NCBI GenBank assembly: GCA_902796895.1
Contig: CADBQV010000010.1
Span: forward strand, 1 to 10,450
Length of the DNA stretch: 10,450 bases
Direction of reading: 5' to 3'
Origin: an uncultured Erysipelotrichaceae bacterium
GTDB lineage: Bacteria > Bacillota_I > Bacilli_A > Acholeplasmatales > Anaeroplasmataceae
Shown here one piece after another: positions 5,759-10,450 of the stretch. The notes below the pieces were generated by a model, which was given only the letters and a program-made list of their open reading frames with translations, had not been told where the DNA came from and did not search any database. Each line of letters begins with the position of its first letter. The stretch's first letter is position 1. A program made the translations under genes and the position numbers.

Positions 5759-8074
5759 TTATTTAAATACTTGATTAATAATTTCTGAAATATGGCTTAC
5801 AGGAGTTATAATTAAATCCTTTCTTACCTCTTCAGGGATATCCTCAATATCCTTTTCATTTTCTTGTGGAATAAATATTTTCTTTAATCCACTTCTATGA
5901 GCGGCAATAGATTTTTCTCTTAAACCACCAATAGGAAGTACTTGACCACGTAATGTGATTTCACCTGTCATACCGATATGACAATCAACTGGTCTGTTTG
6001 ATAATGCAGATACAAGTGCAGTTGTAAGTGTTACACCAGCAGATGGTCCATCCTTTGGTGTAGCTCCTTCTGGTACGTGGATATGTACATCATTTTTCTC
6101 AAAGAATTCTTCATCAATATTTAATTCTTTAGCATGATGCTTAACATATGAGAATGCAGCTTGAGCTGATTCTTTCATTACATCACCTAATTTGCCAGTT
6201 AAAAGTAGGCCACCCTTACCAGCATAAGTTGTAACTTCAATGTCTAGTGTATCACCACCAAATTGAGTCCATGCTAAACCTGTTACAACACCAACTTGGT
6301 TTTCACCACGGTTTTTGTTGTTTGTAAATCTAATCTTTCCTAAGAAATCTTCTAGATTTTCAGGTGTAACTGTACAGCCTTCAATCTTATCCATTAAAAT
6401 CTTTTTTACAGTTTTTCTACAAATAGTTGCAATCATACGATTTAATTCACGTACACCTGCTTCCATTGTATAAGAACGAATGATTTTATACATTGCATCA
6501 TCTGTAATTGTTACTTGTTCTGGTTTTAAGCCATGTTCAACGATATTTCTTGGAAGTAAATGCTTAAATCCAATATTGAACTTTTCAATTTCAGTATAGC
6601 TTGAAAGTTCAATTATTTCCATACGATCACGTAGTGGTGCAGGAATTGATGAAATATCATTAGCTGTAGTAATAAACATTACTTGAGATAAATCATATGG
6701 TTCTTCTAAGTAGTTATCACTAAAGAATTTATTTTGTTCAGGGTCTAATACCTCAAGCATTGCTGCTGATGGATCTCCTCTATAATCAGATGTCATCTTA
6801 TCAATTTCATCTAATAAGAATACAGGGTTAACTGTACCAGCATCCTTCATTCCTTTTAAGATTCTACCAGGTAGGGCACCAATATATGTTCTTCTATGAC
6901 CTCTAATTTCAGCTTCATCACGAACGCCACCTAAAGATTGCTTAACGAATTTTCTTCCTAAAGCTTCACTAATAGATTTAGCTAAAGATGTTTTACCTAC
7001 TCCTGGAGGACCTGCGAAGCAAATGATAGTTGATGGATTTTTACCAGTCATCATTTTAACTGCTAAATATTCAATAATTCTATCTTTAACCTTTTCAAGA
7101 CCATAGTGATTGCTATCAAGCTTCTTAGTAACATCAACTAAATCATTATTATCCTCTGATGCTTTATACCAAGGAAGGGAAACAATCCAATCTAGATAAG
7201 CTCTAATCACACCAGATTCAGCCATTTGATTAGAAGTATTGGCATACTTCTTTAATTCTTCCATAGCTTTATCATATACATTTTTAGGTAATTTAGCTTC
7301 TTCTAATTGCTTTCTTAGATTTTCAACATCTTCTTCTTGTCTAGCTTTATCACCAAGTTCTTGTTGAATAGCATGCATCTTTTCTCTTAAATAATATTCT
7401 TTTTGGCTTTCATCGATAGATTTTTTAACTTCACTGTTGATTTTGTTTTCAATTTCAACAATTTGTTTTTCTCTTTCGATATCCTCAAGAATCATCTCAA
7501 GTCTTCTAGATACATTTAATTCCTCTAAATATCTATATTTAGATAAATTACTATTTAATTTTAATTGATAAGCTATTACATCACTTAACAAATCAGCATT
7601 TGTACCAGTTTGTAATAATTTTACAACCTCGTCACGTCCAATAAAAATAAGTGAAGTATTTTTAGAAATTTCTGATGCAATATTTTTAACTAATGCTGCT
7701 TCAGTTTCATCATTATTCATAATTGAATAAAGCTTTTCATAATCACATACAAAATATGGAGATTCAGTTATTTCTTTTACCTTAATACGATTTGAAATTT
7801 TAAATTTAACCTTATAATTACCATTTGGCAATTTTAATTTTAAAGTGATTTTTGCTAATACACCAACATCTTCTACATCATCTTTTGTAACATCAGCTGA
7901 TGTTGAATCCTTTTGAATTAGTAAAATAACATTTCCGTCATACATCTTTTCTGCTGCATCTAATGCTAAAACAGAATTAGTACGACCTACTTCAATTTTA
8001 AAATCATTTCCAGGAAGAGGAACTACTCCTCTAACAGCAATGGCAGGTAGTACAATTTTTGTTGTTTCTTCCAT
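5759..8074 (-). CDS. lon: ATP-dependent protease Lon
   Basis: A 771-residue LonA-type protease, which unfolds and degrades misfolded and regulatory proteins in the cytoplasm as a homohexamer. The N-terminal substrate-binding domain covers about 1-200 (starting TKIVLPAIAVRGVVPLPG), and a coiled-coil region about 200-300. The AAA+ module has Walker A GPPGVGKT at 355-362 and Walker B VFLLDEID at 418-425. The serine protease domain has the catalytic motif PKDGPSAG with Ser678, and Lys721 in GGLREKSIAAHR, the Ser-Lys dyad almost exactly where E. coli Lon has it (679/722). The start at 8074 is preferred: AAAGGA lies 10 bases upstream and the protein then begins like its relatives. A longer in-frame ATG at 8113 has no ribosome site and lies in the promoter region. 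The gene is monocistronic, with its own promoter, CIRCE-like operator and terminator. Confidence 0.97.
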   Translation of the reverse strand: MEETTKIVLPAIAVRGVVPLPGNDFKIEVGRTNSVLALDAAEKMYDGNVILLIQKDSTSADVTKDDVEDVGVLAKITLKLKLPNGNYKVKFKISNRIKVKEITESPYFVCDYEKLYSIMNNDETEAALVKNIASEISKNTSLIFIGRDEVVKLLQTGTNADLLSDVIAYQLKLNSNLSKYRYLEELNVSRRLEMILEDIEREKQIVEIENKINSEVKKSIDESQKEYYLREKMHAIQQELGDKARQEEDVENLRKQLEEAKLPKNVYDKAMEELKKYANTSNQMAESGVIRAYLDWIVSLPWYKASEDNNDLVDVTKKLDSNHYGLEKVKDRIIEYLAVKMMTGKNPSTIICFAGPPGVGKTSLAKSISEALGRKFVKQSLGGVRDEAEIRGHRRTYIGALPGRILKGMKDAGTVNPVFLLDEIDKMTSDYRGDPSAAMLEVLDPEQNKFFSDNYLEEPYDLSQVMFITTANDISSIPAPLRDRMEIIELSSYTEIEKFNIGFKHLLPRNIVEHGLKPEQVTITDDAMYKIIRSYTMEAGVRELNRMIATICRKTVKKILMDKIEGCTVTPENLEDFLGKIRFTNNKNRGENQVGVVTGLAWTQFGGDTLDIEVTTYAGKGGLLLTGKLGDVMKESAQAAFSYVKHHAKELNIDEEFFEKNDVHIHVPEGATPKDGPSAGVTLTTALVSALSNRPVDCHIGMTGEITLRGQVLPIGGLREKSIAAHRSGLKKIFIPQENEKDIEDIPEEVRKDLIITPVSHISEIINQVFK

Positions 8075-8117
8075 TTTTATACCATCCTTTCTGTGATTTG
8101 TATAAATCAACATCTAT

Positions 8118-8146
8118 AATATACTATATTTTTGGCACTTGTGCAA
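8118..8146 (-). promoter_or_regulatory. Probable lon promoter
   Basis: On the minus strand TATATT (8118-8123) lies 17 bases downstream of TTGCAC (8141-8146). The -10 is good (5/6) and the -35 weak (3/6). TATTAT at 8116-8121 is an alternative -10. The -35 falls within the CIRCE-like dyad, so a bound repressor would block polymerase. Confidence 0.5.
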
Positions 8147-8158
8147 GTAGATTGCCAA
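8132..8158. promoter_or_regulatory. CIRCE-like operator (HrcA binding site) upstream of lon
   Basis: The sequence TTGGCACTT, nine bases, then GATTGCCAA has the exact 9-N9-9 layout of CIRCE (TTAGCACTC-N9-GAGTGCTAA) and matches it at 7 of 9 positions in each arm. The perfect dyad extends outward (TTTTTGGCA at 8129-8137 with TGCCAAAAA at 8153-8161). It overlaps the proposed lon -35. CIRCE upstream of lon is known from Mycoplasma species, where HrcA represses lon. The hrcA gene is not in this window. Confidence 0.62.
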
Positions 8159-8240
8159 AAAATATTTAAAAAACATATTTTAACATATTTATATATTAAA
8201 TAAATAATACATATTTAATAATAATATATTATAAATATAT

Positions 8241-8267
8241 AAAACAACGCCAGCATTAACTGGCGTT
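8241..8267 (-). terminator. Rho-independent terminator of tig
   Basis: A perfect 8-bp GC-containing stem (AACGCCAG at 8246-8253 with CTGGCGTT at 8260-8267) around a 6-base loop is followed on the minus strand by GTTTT and further AT-rich sequence. It lies 9 bases past the tig stop. Bases 8162-8240 beyond it are almost pure A/T with three ACATATTT copies and no gene. Confidence 0.85.
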
Positions 8268-8276
8268 TAAATTTTA

Positions 8277-9788
8277 TTATTCAGCTTTTTTAGTAGTTGT
8301 CTTCTTTGCAGTAGTTGTCTTTTTAGCAGGTGCTTTCTTAGCAGGTGCCTTTTCTTCTGCATCTTCAGCCTTCTTAGCTGTAGTTTTCTTAGCTGTAGTC
8401 TTTTTTGCAGGTGCTTTTTCTTCAGTAGCTTCTGCTTTCTTTGCTGCAGTCTTCTTTGCTGGAGCTTTTTTAGCTTCTACTTTACCTAATTTATTAGGTT
8501 CACCTTCAACTTCTTTAGCAACACCTAGTAAGAAATCAACTAATGCTTGATAAGCTAAATCAGAATAGTATCTAGCGAAATTAGTTTGTAAGTTTTCATC
8601 TTTAGATTTTCCATTAACCTTGCTATCAGCTTCTGCTTTAGCATCTAATGCTTCTTTTGATGGATTTAATTTTTCAACTTCAACAATCTTCGAAGCTACA
8701 ACATTAAATAATGCTTGTCTTTCAGCTTGACGTCTAGCTTGATCATTGAATTGTTCAATTGTTGTACCCATTAATTCAACAAATTTGTCAAATGGAATAT
8801 TATACATCTTAGCTTGTTGTTCATATTGAGCCTTGAATTGATCAACTCTTTCTTGAACCATGCTCTTAGGTAAGTCAACTTCAGTTGCATCTAATACTTG
8901 GTTTACAATTTCATCGAATTGACGATCCTTTTCAGTCTTAGCTAAGTTTGCTTCTAATTCTTTTTTCTTAACATCTTTTAAAGACTTTTCATCAACAGCA
9001 TTTTCAATCTTTAAGCCTTTAATATATTCTTCAGTTAATTCAGGTAATTTTTGTTCTTTAACTTCATGAACAGTAACTTTAAATACTGCATCCTTACCAG
9101 CTAAATCTGGTTGACCATAATTTTCAGGGAATTTAACCTTTAAATCTTTAACTTCATCAACCTTCATACCAATCATTTGATCTTCAAATCCTGGAATGAA
9201 TTGTCCTGAACCAATTTCTAATTCGTAGTTATCAGCCTTACCGCCTTCGAATTCAACGCCATCAACAGAACCAACGAAATCAAATACTGCAAAGTCACCC
9301 TTAGCAATTGTCTTGTTTTCTTTAACATCCATTGTAGCATCTTTTCTAATTAAAGCTTTAATTGCATTTTCAACTTCTTCTTTGCTAACAGATGTCTTTT
9401 TAGCTTTAACTTCTACATTTTTATAATCTGGTAAATTAACTTCTGGATATGTATCAATGATTAATGATACATGGAAATCTTTTCCACGACCGAAATCTTC
9501 TTCGATAACTGGTTCGAATTTACCAATGAATTCTTTTGATAATTCTTGATCGCTTACTGCTTCAGTAACCTTATCATTTAAAATGAAATCTAATGCTTCA
9601 GTATATAATGCTTCAACACCATATGTTTTTTCAAAAACACTTCTTGGAGCTGAACCCTTTCTGAAACCTTTAATTTGTACTTCCTTATTTTTCTTATCGA
9701 ATGCCTTATCTAAAGCTTTTTCAAAATCATCTTTAGTAACATCGAATGTAAGTTTAAGTTGGCTATGTTCTAATTTTTCAACTTTCAT
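8277..9788 (-). CDS. tig: Trigger factor with Lys/Ala-rich C-terminal tail
   Basis: A 503-residue ribosome-associated chaperone and peptidyl-prolyl isomerase that receives nascent chains at the exit tunnel. The N-terminal ribosome-binding domain (about 1-115) carries the signature GFRKGSAP at 41-48, which docks on ribosomal protein L23. The FKBP-like PPIase domain is at about 150-240 (GDFAVFDFVGSVDG, then GSGQFIPGFEDQMIGM). The helical chaperone arms follow to about 430. Standard trigger factors end near 430 residues; here about 68 more follow, made of KAPAKKT/TAKK-type repeats. The start at 9788 (MKVEKLEHSQ) matches how the family begins. A longer frame opens at 9836, but the only good Shine-Dalgarno (AGGAGG, 9825-9830) is downstream of that ATG. 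The gene lies upstream of lon with separate terminator and promoter; the two functions are related, but the genes are not one operon. Confidence 0.95.
   Translation of the reverse strand: MKVEKLEHSQLKLTFDVTKDDFEKALDKAFDKKNKEVQIKGFRKGSAPRSVFEKTYGVEALYTEALDFILNDKVTEAVSDQELSKEFIGKFEPVIEEDFGRGKDFHVSLIIDTYPEVNLPDYKNVEVKAKKTSVSKEEVENAIKALIRKDATMDVKENKTIAKGDFAVFDFVGSVDGVEFEGGKADNYELEIGSGQFIPGFEDQMIGMKVDEVKDLKVKFPENYGQPDLAGKDAVFKVTVHEVKEQKLPELTEEYIKGLKIENAVDEKSLKDVKKKELEANLAKTEKDRQFDEIVNQVLDATEVDLPKSMVQERVDQFKAQYEQQAKMYNIPFDKFVELMGTTIEQFNDQARRQAERQALFNVVASKIVEVEKLNPSKEALDAKAEADSKVNGKSKDENLQTNFARYYSDLAYQALVDFLLGVAKEVEGEPNKLGKVEAKKAPAKKTAAKKAEATEEKAPAKKTTAKKTTAKKAEDAEEKAPAKKAPAKKTTTAKKTTTKKAE
8280..8486 (-). 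repeat. Repeat-encoded basic tail of trigger factor
   Basis: This encodes three imperfect copies of a unit of about 20 residues, KAPAKKT.AKK..AKKAE followed by an acidic spacer such as ATEE or DAEE. The composition (Lys, Ala, Thr, Pro) resembles histone H1 C-termini and bacterial H1-like proteins. The units are similar at DNA level too (recurrent TTTTGCAGGTGCTTT-like blocks), suggesting growth by duplication. Confidence 0.85.
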
Positions 9789-9830
9789 AGTATTTTCAAT
9801 AGACTGAGAATTGGGATGTCTATTCCTCCT
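9789..9830 (-). promoter_or_regulatory. Hairpin-bridged ribosome binding site of tig
   Basis: A perfect AGGAGG (9825-9830) stands 36 bases before the tig ATG, too far for normal initiation. Directly after it the mRNA reads AATAGAC, a 13-base loop, then GTCTATT, a perfect 7-bp stem (9818-9824 with 9798-9804). Nine bases then lead to the ATG. Folding would bring the Shine-Dalgarno to an effective spacing of 9. No other ribosome site and no alternative ATG, GTG or TTG at proper distance is seen. Confidence 0.55.
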
Positions 9831-9886
9831 AAGCATAACTATTTATTATTTTATCTCATTCAATCCCTAAAATAATCATCTCAATT

Positions 9887-9914
9887 ATTATATCATAAAT
9901 GATAAATAAGTAAA
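9887..9914 (-). promoter_or_regulatory. Promoter of tig
   Basis: On the minus strand TTTACT (9909-9914; 4/6) and a perfect TATAAT (9887-9892) are separated by 16 bases. Transcription from about 9880 would give a leader of roughly 90 bases that includes the hairpin-bridged ribosome site. Confidence 0.6.
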
Positions 9915-9939
9915 GTTATTTTTATATTATATAAAAATG

Positions 9940-9978
9940 AAAAAATCTTTCAAAAACATTTAAGTAATTGAAAGATTT
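9940..9978 (-). terminator. Rho-independent terminator of the EAL-domain gene
   Basis: A perfect 11-bp stem (AAATCTTTCAA at 9943-9953 with TTGAAAGATTT at 9968-9978) around a 14-base loop runs on the minus strand into a T-rich tail (six T, then CA, then five T). It starts 7 bases after the stop of the EAL gene and isolates it from tig. Confidence 0.82.
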
Positions 9979-9985
9979 GTTTTAA

Positions 9986-10450
9986 TTATACTGATGCATA
10001 AAACTTTTTGTTATTTTCTAATATGAATTTAACAAATGATTCTTCATCAATTGGTTTTGAATAATAATATCCTTGTATATATTCAATATTTAATTTTCTT
10101 ACAACTGGTATTTGATTAGCATTTTCAACACCTTCAAATACTATTTTATGTCCTAAGCCTTTAATCATATTGATTGTTGAATTCATAACATATGATGCAA
10201 TCTTATTATCAAAATATGATGTAACCATTTCTTTATCGAATTTAACAATATCTACAGGCATTTCTACAATATAATTTAAATTAGAATTACCAGTACCGAA
10301 ATCATCAAGTGAGAATGATACTCCATATTTTTTAAGTATTTCCATATTCTTTAATAATGTTAATTTAGATATATGACCTGTTTCAGTTATTTCTAAATTA
10401 ATATATTTAGGATTAATTCTATATTTTTCCATTATATTAATAAATGTTTC
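9986..10450 (-). CDS. EAL-domain protein, probable c-di-GMP phosphodiesterase (5' end outside window)
   Basis: This is the C-terminal 154 codons of a protein whose start lies beyond the right edge; the frame stays open through 10450, so the ATG at 10432 is an internal Met. EAL domains hydrolyse cyclic di-GMP to pGpG. The fragment has LEITETG, the metal-binding DDFGTG motif in LDDFGTGNSNL, the lysine motif VKFDKE, then FEGVEN and QGYYYSKP. The metal-binding and catalytic positions that lie in view therefore look intact and activity is likely, though the EAL motif itself is outside the window. GTGNSNL replaces the common GTGYSSL, and VKFD replaces IKID. A GGDEF or sensor domain may precede it, but cannot be seen. 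The protein ends soon after the domain. Confidence 0.92.
   Translation of the reverse strand, partial: ETFINIMEKYRINPKYINLEITETGHISKLTLLKNMEILKKYGVSFSLDDFGTGNSNLNYIVEMPVDIVKFDKEMVTSYFDNKIASYVMNSTINMIKGLGHKIVFEGVENANQIPVVRKLNIEYIQGYYYSKPIDEESFVKFILENNKKFYASV

Noticed and set aside
8075..8113. N-terminal 13-residue extension of Lon from the ATG at 8113
   Set aside because: There is no ribosome site before it, it overlaps the expected transcription start region, and the family-like N-terminus begins at 8074 behind AAAGGA.
8162..8240. Three ACATATTT copies between the tig terminator and the lon promoter
   Set aside because: The region is almost entirely A/T, so such repeats are expected by chance. 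It could be an UP element for lon, but nothing specific supports this.
9789..9836. N-terminal 16-residue extension of trigger factor from the ATG at 9836
   Set aside because: No ribosome site precedes this ATG, the AGGAGG is downstream of it, and trigger factors begin at the equivalent of the ATG at 9788.
9856..9879. Seven-codon upstream open frame (MIILGIE) in the tig leader
   Set aside because: It has no Shine-Dalgarno, and its start almost coincides with the predicted transcription start, so translation is unlikely.

Overview
The window is a strongly AT-rich bacterial chromosome segment with tightly packed genes and Bacillota-type signals: G-rich Shine-Dalgarno sites, TTGACA/TATAAT-like promoters and U-tailed hairpin terminators. 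TGG encodes Trp and all frames read with the standard stop codons, so it does not use the Mycoplasma code. Together with the gene repertoire this suggests a low-GC Bacilli/Erysipelotrichia lineage or a Mollicutes relative using code 11. No tRNA, rRNA, insertion sequence, CRISPR array or phage gene is visible.

Layout. The left edge holds the C-terminal end of an NAD(P)-dependent malic enzyme on the plus strand, ending at its own terminator. It converges on a second terminator serving the minus strand, and everything to the right is on the minus strand. In transcription order (right to left) these genes are: the 3' part of an EAL-domain c-di-GMP phosphodiesterase (cut by the window edge); trigger factor (tig) with a Lys/Ala-rich, histone-H1-like tail; Lon protease; a three-gene operon of LysR-type regulator, RluA-type pseudouridine synthase and PhoH-like ATPase; and an 842-residue membrane protein. 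The EAL gene, tig and lon each have their own terminator. Promoters can be proposed for tig, lon, the LysR operon and the membrane protein.

Trigger factor and Lon make a protein-quality pair: TF takes nascent chains at the ribosome exit and Lon degrades misfolded protein. The lon promoter overlaps a dyad matching the CIRCE element (HrcA operator) at 14 of 18 arm positions in exact 9-N9-9 geometry, suggesting heat-shock control.

The most unusual items are: (1) the membrane protein, which joins three repeats of a four-helix unit, a very acidic linker of about 130 residues, a conserved soluble domain, and a C-terminal segment resembling the C-terminal half of ribosomal protein uL15; (2) the tig leader, where a perfect AGGAGG lies 36 bases from the start codon but a 7-bp hairpin between them would reduce the effective spacing to 9; (3) the basic repeat tail on trigger factor. 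Translation starts for the membrane protein, lon and tig were moved inward from the longest reading frames on ribosome-binding-site and family evidence. No gap without a gene exceeds about 200 bases.
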